Under the pieces are notes generated by a model. It saw only the letters and a program-made list of their open reading frames with translations, searched no databases and was not told the DNA's origin. Shown piece by piece: positions 1-8,960 of a DNA stretch of 64,000 nt (position 1 is its first letter; each line of letters begins with the position of its first letter). The DNA is from an uncultured Ruminococcus sp. (GTDB lineage: Bacteria; Bacillota; Clostridia; Oscillospirales; Acutalibacteraceae): NCBI GenBank assembly GCA_902796225.1, contig CADBOO010000030.1, positions 1-64,000 of the forward strand, given 5' to 3'. A program made the position numbers and the translations under genes.

Positions 1-585
1 GCCTGTTGTGCCGCGGCAGCCGAGGAACTTGACGTTTTTGAGCGCAAAGTCGATCTCGTCGAGGTCGCTGACAAAGTCCTGCAGCCAAAGCGAGGCGCGC
101 TTGCCGACGGTGACGAGCTGGGCGGGCTGGTAATGGGTGTAGCCGAGGGTGGGCATGGCCTTGTATTGCTCGGCGAAGTCGGTGAGGTTCGCGATGACCT
201 TCAGCAGTTCGCCGCGGATGTATAAGAGCGCGTCGCGGTACAGCACCAGATCGGCGTTGTCGGTGACATAGCAGGAGGTCGCGCCGAGGTGGATGACGCC
301 CGCTGCTTCGGGAGCGACCGCACCGTAGGCGTGGATGTGCGCCATAACGTCGTGCTTGAACTCCTTCTCCTTCTGTGCGGCATACGCAAAATCGATATCG
401 GTGATATGATCCTCCAGCGCCTTGACCTGTGCCGGGGTGATCGGCAGACCGAGGTCGGATTCGGCGCGCGCCAGCTCGACCCAGAGCTTTCGCCATGTTT
501 CGATGCGGGTCTGTGCGGAGAACAGCTCACTCATATAGTCCGACGCGTAGCGTGCGGAAAACGGAGAAATGTAATTGTTTTTCAT
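1..585 (-). CDS. purB: Adenylosuccinate lyase, 3' part outside the window
   Basis: The reverse strand reads without a stop from an ATG at 585 to the window edge, giving the first 195 residues. The start MKNNYISPFSARYAS and later HLGATSCYVTDNADL and LGYTHYQPAQLV are hallmarks of the fumarase/aspartase superfamily, adenylosuccinate lyase branch. The enzyme works in the cytoplasm in purine synthesis, splitting SAICAR and adenylosuccinate with release of fumarate. The start is set by AAAGGAG six bases upstream. It lies 34 bp downstream of purA on the same strand, so the two AMP-branch genes probably form a purA-purB operon. The active-site loop and C-terminus are not in the window. Family assignment is firm; only the length is unknown. 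Confidence 0.93.
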   Translation of the reverse strand, partial: MKNNYISPFSARYASDYMSELFSAQTRIETWRKLWVELARAESDLGLPITPAQVKALEDHITDIDFAYAAQKEKEFKHDVMAHIHAYGAVAPEAAGVIHLGATSCYVTDNADLVLYRDALLYIRGELLKVIANLTDFAEQYKAMPTLGYTHYQPAQLVTVGKRASLWLQDFVSDLDEIDFALKNVKFLGCRGTTG

Positions 586-619
586 AATTGCTCCTTTCGC
601 CTTCCTTCAAGGAGAAGGA

Positions 620-1894
620 TTATCGGATAATAATGCTGTCGCGCTCGGGGCCGACGGAGATATATTTGACAAAGCAGCCGATGGCTTTTTCGATATAGAG
701 AACGTAGTCCTGCGCTTCTTTGGGCAGATCCTCAAAGCGGCGGACGCCGGTGATGTCGGTTTTCCAGCCGGGGAGGGTCTCGACGATCGGCTCGGCGGAG
801 GGCAGCAGACTCGGGAAGGGGAACTTCTCGGTGATGCGGTCGCCGACCTTGTATTTGGTACAGACGGGGATCTCGTCCATGTAGCTCAAGACGTCCATCT
901 TGGTCAGGGCGATCTCGGTCGCGCCCTGCATGCGTACGCCGTAGCGCGTCGCGACGACGTCGAATGCGCCGACGCGGCGGGGACGTCCGGTCTTTGCGCC
1001 GTACTCGCCGCCGGCTTCGCGGAGCTTGTCGGCTTCTTCGCCGAACCACTCGCTGGTGAAGGGACCTTCGCCGACGCAGGTGGAATACGCCTTGACGACG
1101 CCGATGATCTTATCGAGCTTCAGTGAAGGCAGTCCCGCGCCGATGGGCGCGTATGCCGCGATGGTCGATGACGAGGTGGTGTAGGGATGGATGCCGAAGT
1201 CGATATCGCGCAAAGCGCCGAGCTGCGCCTCGAAGAGGACGTCTTTGTCGGTATCCTTGGCATTGTCGAAAAAGTATTCGAGGTCGCCGATAAAGGGCAT
1301 GAGCTTGATGCAGTAGTTATCGTACCATGCCTTCAGATCCTCGTAGGTAGTCGGCTTTGCGCCGTAGACCTTTTCGAGGGTGAGGTTTTTCCATTCCATG
1401 ATCGGGAGAAGGTGTTCAAAAAAGGCTTTTTCGTTCAGGATCTCGCCCGCGAGGACGGTTTTCTTCTGGTACTTGTCCGAGTAGAACGGCGCGATACCCT
1501 GTTTGGTGGAGCCGTACTTTTTGTCGGCGAGACGCTGCTCCTCCAGACAATCCAGCTCTTTGTGCCACGGCAGCAGCAGCGATGCGCGCGAGCTGACCTT
1601 CAGATTTTCGGGATTGAGCTTGATCCCCTTTTCGCGGACGTACTCGATCTCTTTGATCAGGTTTTCGGGATCGACCGCAACGCCGTTGCCGATGACGGAT
1701 ACGACGTTTTTGTGGAAGATGCCCGAGGGCAGAAGATGCAGGGCGAATTTGCCGTGTTCGTTGATGACGGTATGTCCGGCGTTGCCGCCGCCCTGATAGC
1801 GGACGACTACGTCATAATCGGCGCAGATGAGGTCGACCATGCGGCCTTTTCCCTCGTCGCCCCAGTTGATGCCTACGATAGCGCAATTTGACAT
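620..1894 (-). CDS. purA: Adenylosuccinate synthetase
   Basis: A 424-residue protein starting MSNCAIVGINWGDEGKGRMVD. It carries the family's GDEGKGR phosphate-binding loop at the N-terminus, GNAGHTV (GGGNAGHTV context) and TGRPRRVGAFD near residue 300. It makes adenylosuccinate from IMP and aspartate using GTP, the committed step to AMP. The open frame extends upstream, but the ATG at 1894 has GGAGGTC six bases before it and starts directly at the conserved N-terminus, so the longer version is rejected. The length fits bacterial PurA (about 430). purB follows 34 bp downstream. The leader between the promoter at 1979-2009 and the start holds a GTGGCG/CGCCAC hairpin but no purine riboswitch that I recognise. 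Confidence 0.96.
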   Translation of the reverse strand: MSNCAIVGINWGDEGKGRMVDLICADYDVVVRYQGGGNAGHTVINEHGKFALHLLPSGIFHKNVVSVIGNGVAVDPENLIKEIEYVREKGIKLNPENLKVSSRASLLLPWHKELDCLEEQRLADKKYGSTKQGIAPFYSDKYQKKTVLAGEILNEKAFFEHLLPIMEWKNLTLEKVYGAKPTTYEDLKAWYDNYCIKLMPFIGDLEYFFDNAKDTDKDVLFEAQLGALRDIDFGIHPYTTSSSTIAAYAPIGAGLPSLKLDKIIGVVKAYSTCVGEGPFTSEWFGEEADKLREAGGEYGAKTGRPRRVGAFDVVATRYGVRMQGATEIALTKMDVLSYMDEIPVCTKYKVGDRITEKFPFPSLLPSAEPIVETLPGWKTDITGVRRFEDLPKEAQDYVLYIEKAIGCFVKYISVGPERDSIIIR

Positions 1895-1978
1895 AATGAC
1901 CTCCAAGTCGGAGTGGCGTGATCGCCACGAGATTGTACCGCCGCTTTGCGCGGACGGATAATACCTTTCCCGCATGAA

Positions 1979-2009
1979 ATTATAGCACAATTCAGCCCGC
2001 TTGCGTCAA
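1979..2009 (-). promoter_or_regulatory. Probable purA promoter
   Basis: On the minus strand TTGACG is followed after 19 bases by TATAAT, preceded by TG in extended -10 form (TGCTATAAT). The spacer is two longer than ideal, which the extended -10 may offset. It lies about 85 bp upstream of the purA ATG. Confidence 0.55.
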
Positions 2010-2121
2010 AAAATTGACCGCCGCCGATAATTTTGGATACATGAATAAAAATGCGGAGGCTTCACCATTATTTGTATTGGATTTTGATGGTGGTTTTTGT
2101 CGGTACGGACGCTCCGCTGCA

Positions 2122-2152
2122 GAAAAACAGACCTTCCCGAAGAGGAAAGGTC
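2122..2152 (-). terminator. Terminator after the alpha/beta hydrolase
   Basis: The minus strand reads GACCTTTCC, a 5-base loop, GGGAAGGTC and then TGTTTTTC. It starts 13 bp after the stop codon of the hydrolase gene. Confidence 0.7.
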
Positions 2153-2164
2153 GTGTTGCGTGTG

Positions 2165-3094
2165 TTATGCGTGGCGCTTGATGAAATCGCGGACGATCGC
2201 GACATAGCGGTCGGGATCGACAAAATAGCTGACCCCGTGGACGGCTTTCGGGAAGGTGTGGCGTTCGACCATCGCGGGATTTGCCTTTTGGATCTCTTCG
2301 CTCATTTCGGGCGGGACGAAGACGTCGTCTGCGCCGTGGATGATGAGGACAGGCGTCTTTGTGCGCTTCACCGCTTCGGCGGCGGTGATATCTCTGCGGA
2401 TATTCAGGTGACCGAAGATCAGCGCGGACAGGCGTATGAACGGCCAGACCAGCTCGGATCTTTTGACCGTCCAGCGGACGACGTGACAGATAATGTCTTT
2501 GGGCGAGCTGTAGGGGCAGTCGGCGCAGATCAGGCGGACGTTATCGGGCAGGTCGAGTCCGGACGCCATGGCGACAGTCGCGGCGCCCATGGAGATACCG
2601 AACAGATAGATCGGCTTGTCCTTGCCGAAACGGCGGTTGACATATTCGACCCACGACAGAACATCCCTGCGCTCGCGGATGCCGTAGGAGATGGTGTGAC
2701 CGCCGCTCTTGAAATGGGCGCGTTCTTCGACGATCAGTACGTTGTAGCCCTCGTTCTGCAAAAACTGTCCCATGACGCTGAAATCGCGCAGGGGCGATCC
2801 GCGGAAGCCGTGGAAACAAATGCACAGCGGCGCGGTATCCGAACGGTGGTAGTAGCGCCCCGCCAGCCGCAGCCGGTCGTAGGAACGGGTATAGACGCGC
2901 TGACAGGGGATCTTTGACAGCCGCTTAGCCTGTCGGATGACCTCGTCGAACATATTGTTATCGTCGAGGAAGGGTTTGGTCTCGATCTCATGCTCGCCGG
3001 GATAGGGCGAATAGAACGCCTTGTAATACAGGACATACAGCCCGATCAGTACGGCGATCAGCAGGACTGCGATGATAATGACAGCGATGATCAT
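2165..3094 (-). CDS. Membrane-anchored alpha/beta hydrolase
   Basis: A 309-residue protein. Residues 1-25 are strongly hydrophobic (MIIAVIIIAVLLIAVLIGLY), an N-terminal anchor. The rest is a serine alpha/beta hydrolase: HGFRGSP oxyanion region, nucleophile elbow GISMGAA (GxSxG), Asp in IHGADDVFVP and His in KAVHGVSYF, in canonical order. It resembles the S9-like/cinnamoyl esterase-like hydrolases common in Clostridia. The substrate cannot be told; an ester on the outer face of the membrane is inferred. ATG 3094 is chosen because AAAGG lies upstream and the hydrophobic segment starts there; an in-frame start 36 bp further up lacks support. It is 60 bp downstream of the lipoprotein gene on the same strand and may be cotranscribed with it. 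Confidence 0.82.
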   Translation of the reverse strand: MIIAVIIIAVLLIAVLIGLYVLYYKAFYSPYPGEHEIETKPFLDDNNMFDEVIRQAKRLSKIPCQRVYTRSYDRLRLAGRYYHRSDTAPLCICFHGFRGSPLRDFSVMGQFLQNEGYNVLIVEERAHFKSGGHTISYGIRERRDVLSWVEYVNRRFGKDKPIYLFGISMGAATVAMASGLDLPDNVRLICADCPYSSPKDIICHVVRWTVKRSELVWPFIRLSALIFGHLNIRRDITAAEAVKRTKTPVLIIHGADDVFVPPEMSEEIQKANPAMVERHTFPKAVHGVSYFVDPDRYVAIVRDFIKRHA

Positions 3095-3154
3095 ATGATT
3101 GCCTTTCGTTTGATGTGCAGCACGGAACAAGCAGTTCTTGCTGCTTTGACGGGA

Positions 3155-4207
3155 TTACTTTTTGTGCTTCGGTTGTTTTGTCGGTTGTTCGGTCGCCGGC
3201 TGCGTTTCGGCGGGCTTGGATACTGTCGGCTGCGTCGGTTTTTCGGTCGCAGCGGCAGATTTGTTGAGAGTGGCAGAGGCGGGCTTCACGGTGGGCTTTT
3301 CGGTGGACTTTTCGGTGGGCTTTTTCGCCGGCTTCTCAGTAGGCTTCACGGTCGGCTTCACGGTCGGCTTTTCGGTCGGCTTCTCGGTTGCGGGAGTATC
3401 GAGCTTTGAGGTGTCGATAAGGGTTACCGACCAGCCTCCGATCTCATGATTGATGCGCTCGAATTCGTCGGCGTTGACCGTCACGGCGCCCCGCAGCGGA
3501 TCGGCGATATCAACGGTGCCGTCGGAGCGGTCATAGCCGTACAGGGCGACGCAGTGTTCGTTGTTATACCACTGGTAGGTTTCGCCGTCGTAGTCGATGC
3601 TTTCGCCGGTGAACCACGGTTCGTCCATGTAGTAGGTCGTCCACATGACCACGGGACAGCCTGCGTCGATGAACTTGTACAGATCGCTCAGCGGCATATG
3701 GCTGGAATTGTAGGCGTAGATCTTTGCGCCGGTCGCCTTGACATAGTTGTCGACGGTCGCAATGATCCCGATCGGCATCACGCCCGCGCCGCCGTCCGAG
3801 AACGGATCGCCGCAGAAGCCGATGACATAGTTGTCGTCATACTGCAGATATTCTTCTGCGATTTCGGTTTTTTCCAATTTGCACCCGAGGGCGTTCAGCG
3901 CGATGGTCAGCGCGACGGCTTCGCATCCGGTGGGCAGCTCGGGATACTGTTCGAGCGCCTCGACGGAGATCGAACCGGTTTTGCCGGGTTTGGTTTTCAT
4001 GATGCTCGCGATGCGCAGCTTGACCAGATCCTCGGTGGAGAGCTTCGGGAACACGGATTTTTTCGGCGCGTCGGTTGGGGCGGCCGTCGGCGGCTGTGTC
4101 GCGATCACGGGAACGGTCTCTGCCGGCTCGGTGGGAGCGCTGTTCTCAGAGGCGCAGCTGCACAGCAGCAGCAACGGTATCAGGATCGAGCAAAGGATTC
4201 GCTTCAT
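3155..4207 (-). CDS. C39-like peptidase lipoprotein with Lys-Pro-Thr repeat tail
   Basis: A 350-residue protein. A lipoprotein signal ends LLLLCSC (lipobox LCSC), followed by a Thr/Pro linker. The core matches the peptidase C39_2 family: LPTGCEAVALTIALNALGC with the catalytic Cys at about residue 99, His in NNEHCVALYGYD and Asp in VDIADPLRG. The last 75 residues are low-complexity repeats built on EKPTVKPT, which look like a cell-wall-spanning stalk, although at the C-terminus. Such proteins are cysteine-peptidase-fold lipoproteins frequent in Firmicutes; the substrate is unknown. SD GGAG precedes ATG 4207. The gene has its own promoter and the alpha/beta hydrolase follows. Confidence 0.8.
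   Translation of the reverse strand: MKRILCSILIPLLLLCSCASENSAPTEPAETVPVIATQPPTAAPTDAPKKSVFPKLSTEDLVKLRIASIMKTKPGKTGSISVEALEQYPELPTGCEAVALTIALNALGCKLEKTEIAEEYLQYDDNYVIGFCGDPFSDGGAGVMPIGIIATVDNYVKATGAKIYAYNSSHMPLSDLYKFIDAGCPVVMWTTYYMDEPWFTGESIDYDGETYQWYNNEHCVALYGYDRSDGTVDIADPLRGAVTVNADEFERINHEIGGWSVTLIDTSKLDTPATEKPTEKPTVKPTVKPTEKPAKKPTEKSTEKPTVKPASATLNKSAAATEKPTQPTVSKPAETQPATEQPTKQPKHKK
3200..3395 (-). repeat. 12-bp-scale coding repeats in the lipoprotein tail
   Basis: Degenerate repeats of about 12 bp, seen on the plus strand as ggtcggcttcacggtcggct-like units. They encode [EV]KPT units on the minus strand. They are expected to vary in copy number through slippage. Confidence 0.7.
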
Positions 4208-4239
4208 GGAATTCTCCTCAATTTGTATTCATAAAAGCA

Positions 4240-4267
4240 GTATAACATATTCCGACAGATTTTGCCA
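4240..4267 (-). promoter_or_regulatory. Possible promoter of the C39-like lipoprotein
   Basis: The minus strand has TGGCAA-N16/17-TATACT with TG before the -10 box (TGTTATACT). It ends about 30 bp upstream of the ATG. Confidence 0.45.
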
Positions 4268-4281
4268 TACTTTTTGTCAAA

Positions 4282-4308
4282 GAAAAAGCTCCCGATCATT
4301 TCGGGAGC
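4282..4308 (-). terminator. Terminator after the acyltransferase gene
   Basis: The minus strand reads GCTCCCGA, loop AATGA, TCGGGAGC, TTTTTC. It lies 27 bp after the stop of the acyltransferase gene and separates it from the lipoprotein gene. Confidence 0.85.
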
Positions 4309-4334
4309 GTGGGAGCGGGTATAAAAGATGGGTT

Positions 4335-5450
4335 TCATGTTCTTGTGAGCCTTTCGGAGATCCTGTTCTCCAGCGCATCCAGTCTTTTGCGGATTTTCAG
4401 CAGCCGGAAGAGGAAACAGCGGATCCAATCGATCCCCGAACAGACAAGGTAGATGCACACCGCGATCCCGACAGCCGACAGCAGCATCAGCGGGGTGTTC
4501 AGCCTGCCGAGAAAATGCAGCGAAGTGTTGAAAAACCGCGTGCGGATCAATGGATGATCGTGGATCAGATAGACGCTGAAGGTCATCGGCGTCAGGAACG
4601 CGATCACACGACCCGGGAACGGTCTGATTTTCAGCCCGCGGAAGAACAGCAGCAGCGACAGCGCGCAGATCCACAGATTCAGCGAGTTGTAGTTGATAAA
4701 CAGCGTGTTGTAGTAATTGACGTTATGGCGGGTTTTGATGGCATAGTACTGCACCAGCAGCTTCAGCGCTGTCGACGCCGCCGCCGTGATGAAGAATACC
4801 AGCAGAAAACGCACTCTTTTTGTACGGGCAAAAACGTCGTATTTGCGGATATAGGCGCCCGCTGAATAGAGCACGATCATCCATAATGCCGAGAATCCCC
4901 GGTTCACACCGAAAGAGTCTTTGTTGGTGGCGCCGAAATAGAACGAGCCGATCGCGCCGATGAATACCAAGAGCGTCACGAGAATGATCTCCAGCCTGCG
5001 GCGGCTGAGCGCATTGATCGCCGCGTTGAGCAGCGGCATCATCAGGAACAGCACAAAATACGAGGAGAAGAACCAGTATTCGCGGCTGAGCGCCGGAAGG
5101 AACGACCGCCACAGCATGGTGATCGATACCGAACCCGGCCGGTAAAAATAATACAGCAGGGTGACGCCTGCGCTGTAGCACAGCACCGTCAGCCATAATT
5201 CGGCGATGCGGCTGTAACGGTGGGGTGAAGCGATACCGACATAGCCCGAGATGGCGACATAACAGTTGACCGCGCACATCAGGCAAAGCTGTGTAAACAG
5301 CACGAAGTCGTAGCCGGGGGTGAACCGGACGCGGGTGATCAGCAGGTTGGGATGATGGAGAATGTGGTAGACGATGATCATCAGCATCGACAGGATCCGC
5401 AAAGCGTCTATCCCGCGATCGCGTTTCGTATCCGTCATACGAGGCGCCAT
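4335..5450 (-). CDS. Acyltransferase 3 family integral membrane protein
   Basis: A 371-residue protein with about ten hydrophobic segments. It starts with the hallmark of the acyltransferase 3 (OafA/OatA-like) family: DALRILSMLMIIVYHILHH, where Arg and the following His are the conserved acyl-transfer residues. These enzymes O-acylate extracytoplasmic sugars such as exopolysaccharide, teichoic acid or peptidoglycan. No periplasmic SGNH domain is fused; the C-terminus is a short basic helix. AAAGGAG seven bases before ATG 5450 fixes the start. It is monocistronic, with its own consensus promoter and terminator. Two further members of this family occur in the polysaccharide cluster at 15021 and 18735. 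Confidence 0.85.
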   Translation of the reverse strand: MAPRMTDTKRDRGIDALRILSMLMIIVYHILHHPNLLITRVRFTPGYDFVLFTQLCLMCAVNCYVAISGYVGIASPHRYSRIAELWLTVLCYSAGVTLLYYFYRPGSVSITMLWRSFLPALSREYWFFSSYFVLFLMMPLLNAAINALSRRRLEIILVTLLVFIGAIGSFYFGATNKDSFGVNRGFSALWMIVLYSAGAYIRKYDVFARTKRVRFLLVFFITAAASTALKLLVQYYAIKTRHNVNYYNTLFINYNSLNLWICALSLLLFFRGLKIRPFPGRVIAFLTPMTFSVYLIHDHPLIRTRFFNTSLHFLGRLNTPLMLLSAVGIAVCIYLVCSGIDWIRCFLFRLLKIRKRLDALENRISERLTRT

Positions 5451-5480
5451 GGTATCGCTCCTTTCTGAAGATTACACAAC

Positions 5481-5509
5481 ATTATAGTACATATTCCGTG
5501 CTGTGTCAA
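5481..5509 (-). promoter_or_regulatory. Consensus sigma-A promoter for the acyltransferase gene
   Basis: The minus strand has TTGACA, a 17-base spacer and TATAAT, a perfect consensus match, 30 bp upstream of the ATG. It is back to back with the GH53 promoter at 5541. Confidence 0.9.
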
Positions 5510-5540
5510 ATAAGGTTTTCGGGGAAAATGCGGGTTTTTC

Positions 5541-5569
5541 TTGACATCGCGCGCCGATTATCTTAAGAT
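5541..5569 (+). promoter_or_regulatory. Promoter of the GH53 gene
   Basis: TTGACA-N17-TAAGAT on the plus strand, 42 bp upstream of the ATG at 5612. The short leader has no obvious structure. Confidence 0.8.
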
Positions 5570-5611
5570 AAAATCAGATAGAACGAAATCAGGAGAGACG
5601 GGGGTGACGGC

Positions 5612-7102
5612 ATGAGAACCGGAGGCTTTCACAGACGGCGGACAGCGATCCTTATGGCGCTGATCCTGCTGGTGACGACAGCGATCCTGCCGGCGTCTGC
5701 CGACAGCGCTGAAAAAGAGATCGAGATCGAGCCGATCGCGTTTCATCATGACGGCTTTATCCGCGGAATGGATGTGTCGTCGGTCGTCTCGCTCGAAAAC
5801 AGCGGCGTGAAGTTTTATGATGAAAGCGGGAATGAGACGGACCTGTTCCGGATCCTTGCCGATCACGGCGTCAATTATATCCGCGTGCGGGTATGGAACG
5901 ATCCGTACGACAGCGCGGGCAACGGCTACGGCGGCGGCAATAACGACGTCGCGACAGCGGCGCAGATCGGCAGCCGCGCCGCCAAGTACGGCATGAAGCT
6001 GCTGGTCGATTTCCATTACTCCGACTTCTGGGCGGATCCCGCAAAGCAACAATCCCCGAAGGCGTGGAAGGATCTCGGATTGGATGCACGTTTGCAGGCG
6101 GTCAAAACATATACTGCGGCGTCGCTCGAAACGATCAGACAGGCAGGCGCGATGATCGGCATGGTGCAGATCGGCAACGAAACCAACAGCGGGATCGCGG
6201 GCGTGTCGGATTTCGACGATATCCCGAAGGTGTTCACCGCCGCGTCCGAAGCGATAAGAGCTTTTGACGGCGATATCCTGATCGCGGTGCATTTTACCGA
6301 TCCCCAGAATACGGCGACCATCAAATGGCGCGCAGACTGGCTGGATCAGAACAACGTCGACTATGACGTTTTTTCGACCTCATACTATCCCTACTGGCAC
6401 GGCAGCCTGGAAAACCTGACCGACGTCCTCAGCTATGCCGCCGACACCTACGGCAAATATGTCATGGTCGCAGAGACCTCCTATGCCTACACCCTCGCTG
6501 ACAGCGACGGTCATCCCAATACCGTCAGCGACCGGAACAACAATACAGGAAACGACCTGCTGTGGGAATTCAGCGAGCAGGGTCAGGCGGATGAAGTCCG
6601 CGCGGTGATGAACGCCGTGAACAACGTCGGCGAAAAAGGTCTGGGCGTGTTCTACTGGGAGGGCGCGTGGATCACGGTCGGCGATACGACCTCGCTTACC
6701 GGCGACGCGTATACGCAGCGCGTCAACGAAAACAGAGCGCTGTGGGAGCAGTACGGCTCCGGGTGGGCTGCGAGCTTCGGCGGCGGTTACGATCCGGATG
6801 CAGGCTCATACTCCGGCGGCTCGGCGGTAGATAATCAGGCGTTCTTCGACCCGTCCGGCAAGGTCTTATCCTCTCTTTGGGTATTTGACAAGGTACACGA
6901 GGACGACTATATCCTCGGTGACGCCGATCTCGACGGCACGGTGTCGATCATGGATGCGACCGCCGTTCAGCGATACCTTGTCGGTATCAAATATTTTTCG
7001 CCGACTGCGAAAAGGGCGGCGGATATGTCGCACGACAGCAAAGTGGATATCATCGACGCGACACGGATCCAGCGGTTTTTAGCCGGATTCAAGGATGAAT
7101 GA
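5612..7102 (+). CDS. Secreted GH53 endo-beta-1,4-galactanase with dockerin
   Basis: A 496-residue protein. A signal peptide (basic RRRTA, hydrophobic core, cleavage near PASADS) is followed by a GH53 catalytic domain of roughly residues 45-400. It has GMDVSSV, NYIRVRVWNDP, acid/base Glu190 in QIGNETNSG and nucleophile Glu288 in VAETSYAYT. GH53 enzymes cut beta-1,4-galactan side chains of pectin. The last 60 residues are a type I dockerin with two calcium-loop repeats, GDADLDGTVSIMDATAVQR and HDSKVDIIDATRIQR. The second loop is degenerate, since the usual first Asp is replaced. A dockerin means docking to a cohesin scaffoldin, which is not in this window. The upstream GGAGAG and gggggtg are weak, distant SDs for this ATG, but the signal peptide supports the start. 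Confidence 0.92.
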   Translation: MRTGGFHRRRTAILMALILLVTTAILPASADSAEKEIEIEPIAFHHDGFIRGMDVSSVVSLENSGVKFYDESGNETDLFRILADHGVNYIRVRVWNDPYDSAGNGYGGGNNDVATAAQIGSRAAKYGMKLLVDFHYSDFWADPAKQQSPKAWKDLGLDARLQAVKTYTAASLETIRQAGAMIGMVQIGNETNSGIAGVSDFDDIPKVFTAASEAIRAFDGDILIAVHFTDPQNTATIKWRADWLDQNNVDYDVFSTSYYPYWHGSLENLTDVLSYAADTYGKYVMVAETSYAYTLADSDGHPNTVSDRNNNTGNDLLWEFSEQGQADEVRAVMNAVNNVGEKGLGVFYWEGAWITVGDTTSLTGDAYTQRVNENRALWEQYGSGWAASFGGGYDPDAGSYSGGSAVDNQAFFDPSGKVLSSLWVFDKVHEDDYILGDADLDGTVSIMDATAVQRYLVGIKYFSPTAKRAADMSHDSKVDIIDATRIQRFLAGFKDE

Positions 7103-7158
7103 GCAAAAAACGGCCGGCGCTTTGACCGACCGATAAATCAAGATAAAGGAGAATCTAT

Positions 7159-8136
7159 ATGCCGAATCTCAATCCTGTTCAAACAAACAATCAACTTCTC
7201 AGGAACGCTTTCGGAAAAAGCGCTGTGCTGGTCAGAGCGATTCTGGAGGTGCTGCTGATCGCGGCGACTGTCGGGACGTATTTAACGCTCAACGGGATGT
7301 TTGCCGAGATCATCCGTATCATCAACTCGGTCATGTCCGACAGCGGCACGACCCTGCCTGAGAATGTCCTGCTGAGCAGCCTTATCCCGTCGATGATCGC
7401 GACTGCGATCCCGATGATCCTGACTGCGGCGGCGTACTTTATCATCTACGGCAAAAGCCGCAGCAGTTCGCCGAACGCCAGGTCTGACACCGGCTTTATC
7501 ATCCTGAACATCTTTGCGATCCTCAAGTTGATCGGCACGGTGATCATCTCAGGAATCGGTATCGCCGCAGGGGTCATCATCCTGATCAAACAGCCCGAAA
7601 GCTTCAAAAACAACAAAGCGATCGGGATTGTTGTGCCGATCGCCGTGATCGCTGTATTTGTCTTTATTCTGATCTTCGCGATCGTGTACAAGATGTATAT
7701 CGGTTCGGTCAGAAAAACCGCGAAGACCGCCGAGCTGTGCAACAGCGGCGCCAAAGCATACGGCGTGTTTTCCATTCTATTTGCCATCATCTCGTTCTTC
7801 AATGTTCTGCTGTCGCTGGGTCTGGTTTTGCTGCACAAAAAACTCTATGACATGGTACGCGACCTGGTTTCGTCCGCCGCGTCCGAACAGATCGGCAGCT
7901 TTTTGAGCAACAGCGGGTCATGGTTCTATCTGACCTTGCTCTTCAGCGCGCTGGTTACGTTCGTCATCTATATCGTCGACGCCAAGATCGCGCTGGGCTA
8001 CAACAACTGTATCAAAGAAGCGCGTTACCGCGGCGCGGGCAATCCTCCGGCGAACGACGGGTTCTACAGCTCGGATACACAGCCTGCCGCAGAAAGAAAA
8101 AAGAGAGGCTACGGAGATCGGTTCATCGAGGATTGA
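7159..8136 (+). CDS. Polytopic membrane protein of unknown function
   Basis: A 325-residue protein with about six to seven transmembrane stretches, for example VLLIAATVGTYLTL, FIILNIFAILKLIGTVIISG, VVPIAVIAVFVFILIFAIVY and FYLTLLFSALVTFVIYIV. It has a cytoplasmic-looking polar C-tail rich in Arg/Lys (RKKRGYGDR). I recognise no family motif. AAAGGAG nine bases before ATG 7159 supports the start. It follows the GH53 gene by 56 bp without a visible terminator between them, so it could be cotranscribed; a bidirectional terminator closes it at 8160. Confidence 0.8.
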   Translation: MPNLNPVQTNNQLLRNAFGKSAVLVRAILEVLLIAATVGTYLTLNGMFAEIIRIINSVMSDSGTTLPENVLLSSLIPSMIATAIPMILTAAAYFIIYGKSRSSSPNARSDTGFIILNIFAILKLIGTVIISGIGIAAGVIILIKQPESFKNNKAIGIVVPIAVIAVFVFILIFAIVYKMYIGSVRKTAKTAELCNSGAKAYGVFSILFAIISFFNVLLSLGLVLLHKKLYDMVRDLVSSAASEQIGSFLSNSGSWFYLTLLFSALVTFVIYIVDAKIALGYNNCIKEARYRGAGNPPANDGFYSSDTQPAAERKKRGYGDRFIED

Positions 8137-8159
8137 GTCCGACGTCATAGTAAAAAACT

Positions 8160-8195
8160 GCCGCCGCAGAACAGTAAAGTTCGCGGCGGCTTTTT
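8160..8195. terminator. Bidirectional terminator between convergent genes
   Basis: GCCGCCGC and GCGGCGGC form an 8-bp GC stem with a 15-base loop. There is a T-run on the plus side (CTTTTT) and an A-run before the stem that serves spoVT on the minus strand. Confidence 0.85.
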
Positions 8196-8250
8196 CATGC
8201 ATGATTTGTTGATCTGATACGCTTTTTGTGAGATGATCGGCGGTTATGCG

Positions 8251-8793
8251 TCATTCCTCCATCTGTTTTCCGAGAAATGCGGCGGCAGACTGGGCGAGCT
8301 TGAGCTCGGTCTCGGTCGGCGTCTGGATGCGTTCGCCTTTGAGCATGACGACGGCTCCGGTGACGTCGCCGGCGGCGATGATGGGATAGATGATCGCGGC
8401 GGCGTGGGTAAGCCCCTCGACCGGCTGGACGTCGTCTACCGTGTTCGGGTGGGCGCTGTAGGAACGGCGGCTTTCCATATAATTCTCCAGCGCCGAAGTG
8501 ACCCTGCGCTCGAGATACTCGCGCTTGCTGACGCCCGCGGCGGCGATGACATGGTCGCGGTCGCAGACCAGGGTCGGCATCGCGCTGATGCGCGACAATA
8601 CGTCTGCGTACTGCGCGGCAAATACGCTCAGCTCGCCGACCGGCGAATACTTCTTGAAAATGACCTCGCCGTCGGTCGCCGTGTAGATCTCCAGCGGGTC
8701 GCCCTCGCGGATACGCAGGGTGCGGCGGATCTCTTTCGGGATGACTACCCTGCCGAGATCGTCGATCCTTCTGACAATTCCAGTAGCTTTCAT
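8251..8793 (-). CDS. spoVT: Stage V sporulation protein T, AbrB-like regulator
   Basis: A 180-residue protein. The N-terminal 50 residues are an AbrB/MazE-type swapped-hairpin DNA-binding domain: MKATGIVRRIDDLGRVVIP, then IRRTLRIREGDPLEIY. The rest is a GAF-like domain (SRRSYSAHPNT, TGAVVMLKG). Size and architecture match SpoVT (178 residues in Bacillus subtilis), which tunes sigma-G-dependent genes in the forespore. AAGGAG six bases upstream fixes ATG 8793. Its presence indicates a spore former or a recent descendant of one. I could not convincingly identify a sigma-G promoter in the 167 bp upstream. Confidence 0.93.
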   Translation of the reverse strand: MKATGIVRRIDDLGRVVIPKEIRRTLRIREGDPLEIYTATDGEVIFKKYSPVGELSVFAAQYADVLSRISAMPTLVCDRDHVIAAAGVSKREYLERRVTSALENYMESRRSYSAHPNTVDDVQPVEGLTHAAAIIYPIIAAGDVTGAVVMLKGERIQTPTETELKLAQSAAAFLGKQMEE

Positions 8794-8960
8794 ATCTGAA
8801 TCTCCTTGCTTTCATTATGGTCTTGCACGCTTATTTTGTGCAGTGTGCTTTTTTTCATACAGAATCTGCCGAGGAAGAATCTGTCAGTAAAACGATGAAA
8901 GTGCAAAAAAACAGATAGATTACTGCAGGATCGGAAAAACAAAAGAATCGGATGAACCGT

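Noticed and set aside
3200..3395. CRISPR-like direct repeats
   Set aside because: The repeats are short, contiguous and in frame, encoding KPT units; there are no spacers. No CRISPR array was seen anywhere in the window.
8794..8900. Sigma-G promoter for spoVT
   Set aside because: No convincing -35/-10 pair for sigma-G was found in the upstream region.
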